From positions 62,001 to 126,000 of the forward strand of contig NZ_JACHWH010000005.1 in the NCBI RefSeq assembly GCF_014191255.1: DNA of 64,000 nt. The letters run 5' to 3'. Numbering within the stretch: the first letter of the stretch is position 1; each line of letters starts with the position of its first letter. Made by a program: the position numbers and the translations under genes. The notes under the pieces were generated by a model that did no database searches, had not been told where the DNA came from, and was given only the letters and a program-made list of their open reading frames with translations. Source of the DNA: Amycolatopsis bartoniae (GTDB lineage: Bacteria > Actinomycetota > Actinomycetes > Mycobacteriales > Pseudonocardiaceae). Below, piece by piece: positions 40,627-49,257 of the stretch.

Positions 40627-41217
40627 ATGCCGTCCCCGCAGCTCACCGACCCTCGCAGCCGCCGTTCCCGCTCGGCGCTGGAGGGCGCGCTGCTGGAGCT
40701 GATCGAGGAGCGGGACCTGAGCCAGATCTCGATTTCCGACGTCACCCGGCGGGCGGCGGTCAACCGCTCGACGTTCTACGAGCACTACACCGACGTGCAC
40801 GACCTGGCGGCCGCCGCGGGTACCGAGCTGTTCGACGAGCTGATCGCCGCCGCGCACGTGCTCCTGCCGCAGCAGGCGGCCGACCCGGCAGGCGCGCTGG
40901 CGCGGGTGTTCGGGCACGTCGCGGCGCACGCCCGGCTGTACCGGGCGCTGCTCGACGCCGACGGCAGCGCGCGCGTGATCAACCACCTGCACCAGCGGAT
41001 CGCGATCGCCATCCACGTGCACCTGGCGGGCACCGACTCCCCCACCCACGCCGACGACCCGGCGGAGATCCCGCACGACCCGCCCGCGGCGCTGCTGGCG
41101 GGCGCCCTGCTGGGCACGATCATGGACTGGCTCCGCCGCGGCTGCCCCGGTTCCCCGGAAGATCTCGCGGCCCGCATCTGGCCCCATCTCGTGGGCGCGG
41201 GGTCGGCGGGGTCCTGA
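40627..41217 (+). CDS. TetR-family transcriptional regulator
   Basis: This 196-residue protein has helix-turn-helix LLELIEERDLSQISISDVTR followed by AAVNRSTFYEHYTDVHDLAA, the common TetR pattern with Y-x-H-Y/F. The C-terminal ligand domain contains LARVFGHVAAHARLYRALL and AGALLGTIMDWLRRG. Divergent from the P450 gene with a near-palindrome between them; it probably represses the P450 and itself. Confidence 0.92.
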   Translation: MPSPQLTDPRSRRSRSALEGALLELIEERDLSQISISDVTRRAAVNRSTFYEHYTDVHDLAAAAGTELFDELIAAAHVLLPQQAADPAGALARVFGHVAAHARLYRALLDADGSARVINHLHQRIAIAIHVHLAGTDSPTHADDPAEIPHDPPAALLAGALLGTIMDWLRRGCPGSPEDLAARIWPHLVGAGSAGS

Positions 41218-41245
41218 CGCCCGCCCGGGCCGCTAGGGTGCACAG

Positions 41246-41680
41246 ATGGGGTCGGTCAAGCAGGTCCAGGTCACCTTCGACTGCGCGGAACCCGAGCGCG
41301 TCGCCCGGTTCTGGTGTGAGGTGCTGGGGTACGTCGTACCGCCGCCACCGGAGGGTTTCGCCTCCTGGTGCGACTACGACCGCTCGCTGCCACCCGAGCG
41401 GCGGGGCGCGGCGTTCGCCTGCGCCGACCCCTCGGGCGTGGGCCCGCGGCTGTTCTTCCAGCGCGTTCCCGAGGGCAAGGTCGTCAAGAACCGGGTGCAC
41501 CTCGACGTGCGGGTCGGCACCGGGCTCGTGGGCGCGGAGCGCGTCGCCGCGCTCGAAGCCGAGTGCGCGCGGCTGGTCGCGCTGGGCGCGGTCCGGGTGG
41601 GGTTGCTGGTCGCCGACGAGTACAACGAGTCGTGCCTGACGATGCAGGACGTCGAGGGCAACGAGTTCTGCCTCGACTGA
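41246..41680 (+). CDS. Glyoxalase-like/VOC-family protein
   Basis: This 144-residue protein has the single-module VOC-like fold of the actinobacterial glyoxalase-like domain group: QVTFDCAEPERVARFWCEVL at the N-terminus, RLFFQRVPEGKVVKNRVHLD in the middle with the conserved KNRVHLD, and TMQDVEGNEFCLD at the end. The invariant H and E of the group are present. It occurs next to, and in the same direction as, the TetR gene. Substrate unknown. Confidence 0.88.
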   Translation: MGSVKQVQVTFDCAEPERVARFWCEVLGYVVPPPPEGFASWCDYDRSLPPERRGAAFACADPSGVGPRLFFQRVPEGKVVKNRVHLDVRVGTGLVGAERVAALEAECARLVALGAVRVGLLVADEYNESCLTMQDVEGNEFCLD

Positions 41681-41690
41681 GCGACTGTCC

Positions 41691-41894
41691 TCAGCGGGCG
41701 AGGTCGTCGGCCAGCAGCCGGAACGCCTCCTCCTCCCGCGCCGACAGCGGAACGCTCGACCGGTCCGCCGGGTAGCCCGCGGGCGGGCAGTCCGGGCGTG
41801 GCAGTGCGAACCCCAGGTCGTCCGGCGCACCGGGGTGACCGAGGCTGCCGAAAGCGCGGGCGAACGTGCGCAGGAACCGCTTCACCGTGACCAC
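41691..41894 (-). CDS. Small hypothetical protein
   Basis: This 67-residue protein has a basic N-terminal helix (VTVKRFLRTFARAFG), a Pro-rich middle and a charged C-terminal helix VPLSAREEEAFRLLADDLAR. The last part resembles the beginning of DUF3040 proteins (PLSxxEQ...) but without the membrane helices that should follow. It could be a genuine small protein or a shortened relative. No family assigned. Confidence 0.5.
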   Translation of the reverse strand: MVTVKRFLRTFARAFGSLGHPGAPDDLGFALPRPDCPPAGYPADRSSVPLSAREEEAFRLLADDLAR

Positions 41895-41969
41895 CGCCGG
41901 GAGTCGTGAGGCCGTTTCGGGACATGATGCGCGCCCCGCCGCGCGAGGGGAAGCCGTCCCGGGATGCGG

Positions 41970-42827
41970 TCAGCCCAGCTCCTTCCGCACCCGGTCGAGC
42001 ATCGCGGCGCCGGACTCCACCGCGCGCTCCTCCCACGCGAAGACGCACACCGTCGCCACGCCGTCGAAACCCAGCTCCCGCAGCGTGCCGAAGAACTCGC
42101 CCCAGTTCACCTCGCCCTGGCCGATGTCCAGGTGCTGGTGCACCCGCGCGGGCGTCCCCGGCGGGTTCAGGATGTACCGCAGACCCGAGGAACCCTTGTG
42201 GTTGAACGAATCGGCGAGGTGCACGTGCCGTAGCTTCCCGCCCGCGTAGCGCAGCATCCGCGCGACGTCACCCGTTCCGTCGGAGAGGTGGAACGTGTGC
42301 GGCGCGCAGTACAGGTAGTTCACCCACGGCCGGTTGACCGCCCGCACCAGGTCGACCGCCGGGTCGTTCAGCTCGCAGAAGTCGTCCGGGTGCGCCTCCA
42401 GGTTCAGCGCGATCCCCTCGCGCTCGAACACCGGCAGCAACTCCTCCAGCGACCGCCAGAACGCGGCCTCGCTCTCCGCGGCCTTTTCGGGGCGGCCGCC
42501 CAACTCCGAGTTCATCAGCGGACACTCCAGCTCCGCGGTCACCTCGATCATCCGCTTCCAGTACCGCACCGCCGCCTGCCGTTCCGCCTCGTCCGGGCTC
42601 GACCACCGGTAGAGCGGCAGCGTGCTGGACAGCTGCACCCCGGTCTCCCGCAGCACACGCTTCAGCGAAGCGACCTTCTCGTCGTCGGCACGCGGGTGCA
42701 GGAAGAACGGCATGAAGTCCTCGCGCGGCGACAGTTCGAGGTACTCGTAACCGAGGTCGGCGACCGTGTGCACCATGTCGGCCATCGGCAGCCCGCGCAG
42801 CATGTAAGGGTCCAGCGCGATCTTCAC
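41970..42827 (-). CDS. Sugar phosphate isomerase/epimerase (IolH-like)
   Basis: This 285-residue AP endonuclease 2-type TIM barrel is the last gene of the inositol operon. Metal-site residues can be seen in IALNLEAHPDDFCEL, LRHVHLADSFNHKG and ARVHQHLDIGQGEVNW. The N-terminal DPYMLRG...YEYLELSPREDFMPFFLHP fits the IolH branch whose exact reaction is unsettled; isomerisation or dehydration of inosose derivatives is likely. GTG start in 4-bp overlap with the preceding dehydrogenase gene. Confidence 0.85.
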   Translation of the reverse strand: MKIALDPYMLRGLPMADMVHTVADLGYEYLELSPREDFMPFFLHPRADDEKVASLKRVLRETGVQLSSTLPLYRWSSPDEAERQAAVRYWKRMIEVTAELECPLMNSELGGRPEKAAESEAAFWRSLEELLPVFEREGIALNLEAHPDDFCELNDPAVDLVRAVNRPWVNYLYCAPHTFHLSDGTGDVARMLRYAGGKLRHVHLADSFNHKGSSGLRYILNPPGTPARVHQHLDIGQGEVNWGEFFGTLRELGFDGVATVCVFAWEERAVESGAAMLDRVRKELG

Positions 42828-43828
42828 GGCAGCTCCCCCGGACGGTCCTTGAGCCGCACGGACACGACGCCGCCGCTGTGCAGCGCCTCGGTCGCGGCGT
42901 CGGTGATCACGGCGGCGGCGTATCCGTCCCACGCACTCGGCCCGGTCAGGCGGCCTTCGCGCACCGACGCGATCCACTCGGCGAACTCCGCGTCGAAGGC
43001 CGCCCCGAAGCGCTGCTTCCAGTCCTGCAGCACGCCGGTGCGCTGCCCGCCCGCGGCCTTGACGATCACGTCCGCCGGGTCCGGCAGCCGCACGGTGCCC
43101 GCCTCGCACACGGTCTCGCACTGGATGTCGTAGCCGAACTGGCAGTTGACGAACACCTCCAGGTCCACGCGCACGCCGCTGGCGGTTTCGAAGAGCATGA
43201 ACTGCGGGTCCTGCAGGTGCTCGAACCGCCTGCTCGTCACCCGCGGCCGCAGCACCTGCGCGGAGACGATCTCCTCGCCCAGCAGCCAGCGGATCGCGTC
43301 GATCTCGTGCACCGCGGTGTCCTGCACCGCCATGTCCGAGTGGTACGACTCGGGCACGGTCACGTTGCGGTGCACGCAGTGCACGAGCAGCGGATGCCCC
43401 AGCCGGCCGCCGTCGAGCACCTGTTTCATCGCGCGGTAGCCGGCGTCGTAGCGGCGCATGAACCCGACCTGCACGAGCCGCCGCCCGGCGGCCTGCTCGG
43501 CCTCGACGATCCGCAGGCAGTCCTCCGCCGTCGTGGCCAGCGGCTTCTCGCAGAACACGTACTTGCCCGCGGCGATCGCGGCGAGCACGTACTCCGCGTG
43601 CGTCGGCCCCCAGCTCGTGACCACGACGGCGGCCACCGCCGGATCGGCGATGACGTCGTGCCCGCTCGGCAGGGCTCGCGCGCCGATCCCCGACGCGACT
43701 CCGGCCGCCCTGGCAGCGTCCACATCGGACACCGCGACGACCGAAGCGCCGGGAACCACCTCGGTCAGCCGCCGGATGTGGTCCTGCCCGATCATGCCGG
43801 TGCCGATCACTCCCACGGAGACGGTCAC
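42824..43828 (-). CDS. iolG: Inositol 2-dehydrogenase (Gfo/Idh/MocA family)
   Basis: This 334-residue NAD-dependent dehydrogenase has a Rossmann domain (VGVIGTGMIGQDHIRRLTEV) with the family motif CEKPLATT. The catalytic region includes HCVHRNVTVPESYHSDMAVQ and DTAVHEIDAIRWLLGE, where the D-x-x-x-H pair typical of IolG is seen. It should oxidise myo-inositol to scyllo-inosose, the first step of the pathway. Two GTG codons are possible; I chose 43828 because it gives the GTGA overlap with the upstream gene that is normal in this operon. Confidence 0.88.
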   Translation of the reverse strand: MTVSVGVIGTGMIGQDHIRRLTEVVPGASVVAVSDVDAARAAGVASGIGARALPSGHDVIADPAVAAVVVTSWGPTHAEYVLAAIAAGKYVFCEKPLATTAEDCLRIVEAEQAAGRRLVQVGFMRRYDAGYRAMKQVLDGGRLGHPLLVHCVHRNVTVPESYHSDMAVQDTAVHEIDAIRWLLGEEIVSAQVLRPRVTSRRFEHLQDPQFMLFETASGVRVDLEVFVNCQFGYDIQCETVCEAGTVRLPDPADVIVKAAGGQRTGVLQDWKQRFGAAFDAEFAEWIASVREGRLTGPSAWDGYAAAVITDAATEALHSGGVVSVRLKDRPGELP

Positions 43829-44748
43829 GCCCACTCACCCCGCAACCCGCGCGAGTGCAGGTATTCCCGCGTGCGCGTCGCGATCGGCAGCGGCACGTCC
43901 GGCGCGCAGGGGTACAGGTCCTGCTCGACGACCACGAAGATTCGGGCGTCCAGTTCGGACAGTGCCGCCACGACGTCGTCCGGGTTCGGCACCCCGGCGG
44001 GCGGTTCGACGCACACCCCGCGTTTGACCGCCTCGCCGAACGCCAGGTTCTCCGCCCACACCTGGTCCAGGATGACGGGGTCCATCTGTTTGATGTGGAC
44101 ATACCCGATCCGGTCGGCGTAGCGGCGGACGAGGTCGACGGCGTCGCCGCGGCCGTACGCCACGTGCCCGGTGTCCAGGCACAGGTTGGCGTACTGCGGG
44201 TCGCTTTCGTTGAGGTAGCGCTCGATCTCCGGCTGGGTCTGGATGTGGCTGTCGGCGTGCGGGTGCAGCACGAGCCGCACGTCGTACTCCTCCAGGAGGA
44301 TCCGGCCCAGCTCGTCGGCCCGCCGCCCGAACGAGGCCCACTGCGCCGCGGTCAGCTCGGGCGGCTCGGTGTACTCGCCGGTCTTCTCGTCGCGGTACAT
44401 CGGCGGGATGTAGACGAGGTGGTGCGCGCCCGCGGCGGCGGTCAGCTCGGCGACCCGGCGGGTGTTCGCGAGCATCTCGTCCCACTGGTCCGGCCGGTGC
44501 AGGGCGCCGAACGTGGTGCCGCCGGAGACCCGCAGGCCGCGTTCGCCCAGCTCGTCGGCGAGGCGCCGCGGGTCGGTCGGGAGGTAGCCGAACGGGCCCA
44601 GCTCCACCCAGCGGTAGCCGGCCCGCACGAGCTCGTCGAGGAAGCGGGAATAGGGCACCTGGTGCTCGTCCTGGGGGAACCACACACCCCAGGAGTCGGG
44701 CGCCGTGCCGAGGCAGAGGTTGCCGATGACGGTGCGCGGAATCGTCAT
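43825..44748 (-). CDS. Sugar phosphate isomerase/epimerase, probable inosose dehydratase (IolE-like)
   Basis: This 307-residue AP endonuclease 2-type TIM barrel has the N-terminal signature CLGTAPDSWGVWFPQDE and YRWVELGPFGYLPTDPRRLA. Metal ligands are probably in LVLHPHADSHIQTQ, NLCLDTGHVAYG and YVHIKQMDP, with IFVVVEQDL at the end. It stands between the IolD and IolG genes, where the dehydration of scyllo-inosose to the dione is expected, so IolE is the most likely role; an IolI-type isomerase is the alternative. Confidence 0.82.
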   Translation of the reverse strand: MTIPRTVIGNLCLGTAPDSWGVWFPQDEHQVPYSRFLDELVRAGYRWVELGPFGYLPTDPRRLADELGERGLRVSGGTTFGALHRPDQWDEMLANTRRVAELTAAAGAHHLVYIPPMYRDEKTGEYTEPPELTAAQWASFGRRADELGRILLEEYDVRLVLHPHADSHIQTQPEIERYLNESDPQYANLCLDTGHVAYGRGDAVDLVRRYADRIGYVHIKQMDPVILDQVWAENLAFGEAVKRGVCVEPPAGVPNPDDVVAALSELDARIFVVVEQDLYPCAPDVPLPIATRTREYLHSRGLRGEWA

Positions 44749-44755
44749 GCTGCTC

Positions 44756-46612
44756 CTACAGGTAGTGGCGCTGGTTCCGCTTGGCGGCGGCGTACGCCTC
44801 GTACGCCTTGCGCGTGGACTCCAGCTCGGACACCTCGCTGACCGGCACGTCCCACCACGCCGAGCCCGGCGGGTTGGGGCCGTACAGGTCGGTCTCGACG
44901 TGGACGACCGTCGTGGCGGAACTTGCCTTAGCCTGGGCGATCGCCTTGGTGAACTCGTCCACTGTGGACGCCTTGAGCACGGCGGCCCCGAGGCTCGCGG
45001 CGTTGGCGGCGAGGTCGACCGGCAGCACGCTGCCGTCGAGCAGCCCGGTGTCGCCGCTGCGGTAGCGGTACGAGGTGCCGAACCGCTGCGAGCCCAGCGA
45101 CTCCGACAGCGAGCCGATGGAGGCGAACCCGTGGTTCTGCACCAGGACGATGATCACCTTGAGGCCCTCGGCGACCATGGTGGCGATCTCCTGCGCCATC
45201 ATGAGGTACGAGCCGTCGCCGACCAGGACGACCACCTCGCGGTCCGGCGCCGCGAGCTTCGTGCCGAGGCCGGCGGCCACCTCGTAGCCCATGCAGGAGT
45301 AGGCGTATTCGACGTTATACGCCTTCGGATCGCGGGCCCGCCAGAGCATCTGCAGGTCGCCCGGCATCGAGCCGGCCGCGTTGATCACCACGTCGCGGTC
45401 GTCGAGGGTCCGGTTGAGCGCGCCGAGGATCTCCGTCTGCGCGGGTAGCGGGCTGTGGCCGAGGTCGAAGCACTCGTCGGCCTTGCGGTTCCACTCGTCG
45501 GCGAGGGCTCTCGCCCGATTCGACCACGCGCCGTCGGCCCGCCAGCCGGACAGCGCTTCGTGCAGGGCTTCGATGCCGCGACGGGCGTCCGCGAGCAGCA
45601 TTTCGGCGGAGTGCTTCGCCGCGTCGAACCGGGCGATGTTGAGGTTGACGAACCTGACGTCCGGGTTGCCGAAGACGGTGTGGGAGGCCGTGGTGAAGTC
45701 GCTGTAGCGGGTGCCGATGCCGAGCACGACATCCGCCTCGGCGGCCAGCGCGTTCGCCGCCGACGTGCCGGTCGAGCCAAGGCCGCCGACCGCGCACGGG
45801 TGGTCCCACTGCACGGCACCCTTGCCCGCGTGCGTGTCCGCGACGGGAATGCCGGTGGCTTCGGCGAACGCACGCAGCTCCTGCCCGGCCTCGGAGTAGA
45901 CCACTCCCCCGCCCGCGACGATCAGCGGCTTTCCGGCGCCGCGCACCAACGACGCCGCCCGCGCGAGCGCCTCCGGCGCGGGCACGGGCCGGTCGACGTG
46001 CCAGACGCGGCGGCGGAAGAACTCCTCGGGCCAGTCGTACGCCTCGGCCTGCACGTCCTGCGGAAGCGCGAGCGTGACCGCGCCGGTCTCCACCGGATCG
46101 GTCAGCACCCGCAGCGCGGCGAGCGCGGCGGGAATCAGCTGCTCGGGCCGGGTGACGCGGTCGAAGTACTTCGACACCGGCCGGAACACGTCGTTGACGC
46201 TCACGTCCCCGGCGCGGGTGTCTTCGAGCTGTTGCAGCACCGGATCCGGAAATCGGGTGGCGAACACGTCGCTGGGCAGCAGCAGCACGGGCAGCCGGTT
46301 GGTGGTCGCCAGCGCGGCACCGGTGACCATGTTCGTGGAGCCGGGGCCGGTGGAGGCCGTGCAGGCGAAGGTCTGCAGCCGGTTGCGCATCTTCGCGAAC
46401 GCGGCGGCCGCGTGCACCTGGCCTTGCTCGTTGCGCGCGAGGTAGTACGGCATCTCGCGCGGGTACTGCAGCAGCGCCTGGCCGAGCCCGGCGACGTTGC
46501 CGTGCCCGAAAATGCCCCACACCCCGGGGATCAGGCGCTGCTCGACGCCGTCGCGTTCGGAGTACTGGTTCGCGAGGAACCGCACGAGCGCCTGGGCGGT
46601 GGTGAGTCTCAT
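44756..46612 (-). CDS. iolD: 3D-(3,5/4)-trihydroxycyclohexane-1,2-dione acylhydrolase
   Basis: This 618-residue thiamine diphosphate enzyme has a pyrimidine-binding domain (PGVWGIFGHGNVAGLGQALL, with the activating Glu in LARNEQGQVHAAAAFAKM), a central domain and a pyrophosphate domain with VVVLVGDGSYLMMAQEIATM and, after the usual interval, LVQNHGFASIG. It hydrolytically opens the inositol-derived ring diketone to 5-deoxy-glucuronate. Length and motifs are those of full-length IolD. It starts in 4-bp overlap with the iolB stop. Confidence 0.95.
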   Translation of the reverse strand: MRLTTAQALVRFLANQYSERDGVEQRLIPGVWGIFGHGNVAGLGQALLQYPREMPYYLARNEQGQVHAAAAFAKMRNRLQTFACTASTGPGSTNMVTGAALATTNRLPVLLLPSDVFATRFPDPVLQQLEDTRAGDVSVNDVFRPVSKYFDRVTRPEQLIPAALAALRVLTDPVETGAVTLALPQDVQAEAYDWPEEFFRRRVWHVDRPVPAPEALARAASLVRGAGKPLIVAGGGVVYSEAGQELRAFAEATGIPVADTHAGKGAVQWDHPCAVGGLGSTGTSAANALAAEADVVLGIGTRYSDFTTASHTVFGNPDVRFVNLNIARFDAAKHSAEMLLADARRGIEALHEALSGWRADGAWSNRARALADEWNRKADECFDLGHSPLPAQTEILGALNRTLDDRDVVINAAGSMPGDLQMLWRARDPKAYNVEYAYSCMGYEVAAGLGTKLAAPDREVVVLVGDGSYLMMAQEIATMVAEGLKVIIVLVQNHGFASIGSLSESLGSQRFGTSYRYRSGDTGLLDGSVLPVDLAANAASLGAAVLKASTVDEFTKAIAQAKASSATTVVHVETDLYGPNPPGSAWWDVPVSEVSELESTRKAYEAYAAAKRNQRHYL

Positions 46613-47448
46613 CGCTGCCTCCCGAACGGCAGCCGGGGATCGGTCTCCTGCGAATCCCAGGTCCGGCGCACCCAGCCGTGGGCGGGATCGTCGCTGATCA
46701 GCCAGGCCCGCTCCGGACCGGGGCCCGCCATGACGTTGAGGTAGTAGAGGTCGTAGCCGGGCGCGGCCATCGACGGGCCGTGCCAGCCGTGCGGGATCAG
46801 CACCACGTCGCCGGTGCGGACCTCGGCCAGCACGTCGATCGGGCGTTCGTCGGTGCCGTATACGCGCTGGTAGCCCATGCCGCCGCCGGTGACCTCGAAG
46901 TAGTAGATCTCCTCCAGCACGCTCTCGCCCTCGCGGTCTTCGTCGTGCTTGTGCGGCGGGTACGACGACCAGTTCCCGCCCGGCGTCAGCACCTCGCAGA
47001 CCAGCAGCTGGTCGGCGTCGAACGTGTGCGGGAGGCAGTAGTTGTTGACCTGGCGCGAGCAGGTTCCCGCGCCGCGCAGCTCGACGGGTGTGTCCGAGGC
47101 TGGTTGGTAGCGTGGGAGCAAGCGCTTTCCCGTCTTCGCCGAGGGCAGCGCGAAGCGGCCGTGCCCGGTGATCGTCGCTTCGGCGTCCCTGGGCAGGTAG
47201 GCGAAGTCCGTCACGTCGTCGAACACGCTCGTGCGCCCGGTGAGCTCGAAGGTCTGCCCCTCGACTTCCACGGAACAGCTGCCGGACAGCGGAAGTACGA
47301 GGGCTTCACTGTCCCTTGTGGACAGGCTTTGGCTGCCGTCCAGCTCCAGGACACGCAGGCCCGAGTGGCCCCAGCCCGCCGACTCCGGCGTGACGACCAG
47401 GCTGAACGGTCCTTCGGCGGTGCTGCCCGCCTCGTGGTACAGCTTCAC
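46609..47448 (-). CDS. iolB: 5-deoxy-glucuronate isomerase
   Basis: This 279-residue bicupin converts 5-deoxy-glucuronate to 5-dehydro-2-deoxy-gluconate. The C-terminal cupin shows the metal-site pattern YPPHKHDEDREGESVLEEIY with His and Glu ligands, followed by GYQRVYGTDERPIDVLAEVR and VVLIPHGWHGPSMAAPGYDL. GTG at 47448 in 4-bp overlap with the aldolase gene. Confidence 0.95.
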   Translation of the reverse strand: MKLYHEAGSTAEGPFSLVVTPESAGWGHSGLRVLELDGSQSLSTRDSEALVLPLSGSCSVEVEGQTFELTGRTSVFDDVTDFAYLPRDAEATITGHGRFALPSAKTGKRLLPRYQPASDTPVELRGAGTCSRQVNNYCLPHTFDADQLLVCEVLTPGGNWSSYPPHKHDEDREGESVLEEIYYFEVTGGGMGYQRVYGTDERPIDVLAEVRTGDVVLIPHGWHGPSMAAPGYDLYYLNVMAGPGPERAWLISDDPAHGWVRRTWDSQETDPRLPFGRQR

Positions 47449-48314
47449 AACAACCCCACTGCGGTGTCGACTGCCTTGGCCACGTCCCCGTCGTGCGGGT
47501 AGAGCAGGGAACGCCCGACCACGAGGCCCTGCACGGTCGGGAGGGAAAGCGCTTTCTGCCACGCCGCGAACGCCGCGTCCGGGTCCTGGACCTCGCCGCC
47601 CAGCAGCAGGGCCGGCAGCGTCGAGGAGGCCAGCACCCGCTCCATGTCCTCGACCACCGGCAACTTCAGCCACGTGTACGCGGACGTCCGGCCGAGGCCG
47701 GAGGCGATGGTGATCGAGCGGATCACCGCGTTCGGCGACAGGTCGTTGCGCAGCCTGCCGTCGGCCCATCCGGACAGGAACGGCTCGACCAGCGCGACCA
47801 GCTTCTCCCCGGCGAGCTCGTTGATGGCCTTCGCGGTGGCTTCCAGCGCGCCCGGCGTGGCCGGGTCGTCCAGGCAGATGCGGGTGAGCATCTTGCCGCC
47901 GTCGAACCGCATCCGGGCGAGCGATCCGGCGTCGTAGCAGGCGAAGCGGTCGTCGATCTCGAAGGTCGACCCGGCGAGCCCCGTCCGGTTCATCGAGCCG
48001 AACACGGTCTTGCCGTCGAGCACGCCGAGCAGCAGCAGGTCCTCCAGGATGTCCGCGGTCGCCAGCACGCCCGTGACGCCGGGCCGCTCCAGCGCGAGGC
48101 ACAGCCGCTCCAGCAGTTCACCGCGGTCGGCCATCGCGAGCGGGTCGCCGCCGACGGCGTTCGCACCGCGGGCGGGGTGGTCCGCGGCGAGGATCATCGC
48201 CCGGCCCCGGGGGTTGAACGGCGACTGCGCACGCACGCGGTTCGCGGCGGCTTCGAAGATCGCCTCCGGATGACGTATCCGTTTCGCGACGATCCGGCGC
48301 ACGGTGTCAGACAT
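47445..48314 (-). CDS. Cgl0158-type aldolase, probable IolJ equivalent
   Basis: This 289-residue (beta/alpha)8-barrel protein is of the deoxyribose-phosphate aldolase-like group found beside iolC in corynebacterial and streptomycete inositol clusters. Segments: RAMILAADHPARGANAVGGD, LVALVEPFLSGWADGRLRND, YTWLKLPVVEDMERVLASST (containing the Lys that could form the Schiff base) and TVQGLVVGRSLLYP. Its place in the pathway is probably cleavage of 2-deoxy-5-keto-gluconate 6-phosphate to dihydroxyacetone phosphate and malonate semialdehyde. Starts 8 bp inside the kinase gene. Confidence 0.85.
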   Translation of the reverse strand: MSDTVRRIVAKRIRHPEAIFEAAANRVRAQSPFNPRGRAMILAADHPARGANAVGGDPLAMADRGELLERLCLALERPGVTGVLATADILEDLLLLGVLDGKTVFGSMNRTGLAGSTFEIDDRFACYDAGSLARMRFDGGKMLTRICLDDPATPGALEATAKAINELAGEKLVALVEPFLSGWADGRLRNDLSPNAVIRSITIASGLGRTSAYTWLKLPVVEDMERVLASSTLPALLLGGEVQDPDAAFAAWQKALSLPTVQGLVVGRSLLYPHDGDVAKAVDTAVGLL

Positions 48315-49257
48315 CGGCGCCCGCCAGCCTGGCCAGCACCTGCGCCTCGGTCGGCATGGCGTCGGAACACGCGAGCTCGCCCGCGACGTGCGCCCCGGCG
48401 GCGTTGGCGAACCGCATCGTCCGGCGCAGGTCCCAGCCGGAGAGCAGGCCGTGGCACAGCGCGCCGCCGAACGCGTCGCCCGCGCCGAGCCCGTTGACCA
48501 CCTCGACGGGCACCGGCGGCACCTCCACCTCGCCGGAGTCACCGACCGCGAGCACGCCCTTCGGCCCCTGCTTGACGACGGCGAGCGAGATTCCCCTGTC
48601 CCGCAACGCTTTCGCGGCCTCCCGTGGTTCGCGAACCCCGACCGCCGTCTCGCACTCGTCGAGGTTCCCGACAGCCACCGTCACGTGGCCGAGCGCCGCG
48701 CCGACCCATTCACGGGCCTCCTCGCGGGAGGACCAGAACATCGGCCGGTAGTCCAGATCCAGCACGGTGATCCCGCGGCGGCCGCGGGCCGCCAGCGCCG
48801 CCAGCGTGGTGGAGCGGCTCGGCTCCTCCGACAGTCCCGTGCCGGTGACCCAGAAGATCCTCGCGTCGCGCACCGCGTCGAGGTCGACGTCGTCCGGCCG
48901 CAGGTCGAGGTCCGGCGCTTGCGGGAACCGGTAGAAGTACAGCGGGAAGTCGTCGGGCGGGAAGATCTCGCAGAACGTCACCGGGGTCGGCAGGTGCTCG
49001 CTGGTGCCGATGAACCGGTCGTCCACCCCGTAGCCGCGCAGCGCACGGCGAAGGTAGCGGCCGAACGGGTCGGCGCCGGTCTTGGTGATCACCGCCGACC
49101 GCAGCCCGTACCGCGCGGCCGCGACGGCGACGTTGGTGGCCGTGCCGCCGACGTACTTGCCGAACGACGTGACGTCTTCGAGCCCGACGCCGGTCTGCTG
49201 CGGGTAGATGTCCACCCCGATCCGGCCCATCGTGACGAGGTCGAACCCGGCGGTCAT
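48307..49257 (-). CDS. iolC: 5-dehydro-2-deoxygluconokinase
   Basis: This 316-residue PfkB-family kinase has N-terminal FDLVTMGRIGVDIYPQQTGV and KYVGGTATNVAVAAARYGL, characteristic of IolC. The catalytic motif is VVNGLGAGDAFGGALCHGLL. It lacks the C-terminal aldolase-like extension (about 300 residues) present in some bacterial IolC proteins; that function is supplied by the separate gene downstream. ATG in 4-bp overlap with the preceding dehydrogenase gene. Confidence 0.93.
   Translation of the reverse strand: MTAGFDLVTMGRIGVDIYPQQTGVGLEDVTSFGKYVGGTATNVAVAAARYGLRSAVITKTGADPFGRYLRRALRGYGVDDRFIGTSEHLPTPVTFCEIFPPDDFPLYFYRFPQAPDLDLRPDDVDLDAVRDARIFWVTGTGLSEEPSRSTTLAALAARGRRGITVLDLDYRPMFWSSREEAREWVGAALGHVTVAVGNLDECETAVGVREPREAAKALRDRGISLAVVKQGPKGVLAVGDSGEVEVPPVPVEVVNGLGAGDAFGGALCHGLLSGWDLRRTMRFANAAGAHVAGELACSDAMPTEAQVLARLAGADV

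Noticed and set aside
39328-41217. The P450/TetR pair as part of a natural-product gene cluster
   Set aside because: No synthase, tailoring or resistance genes adjoin; the neighbours are MarR, VOC and inositol genes.
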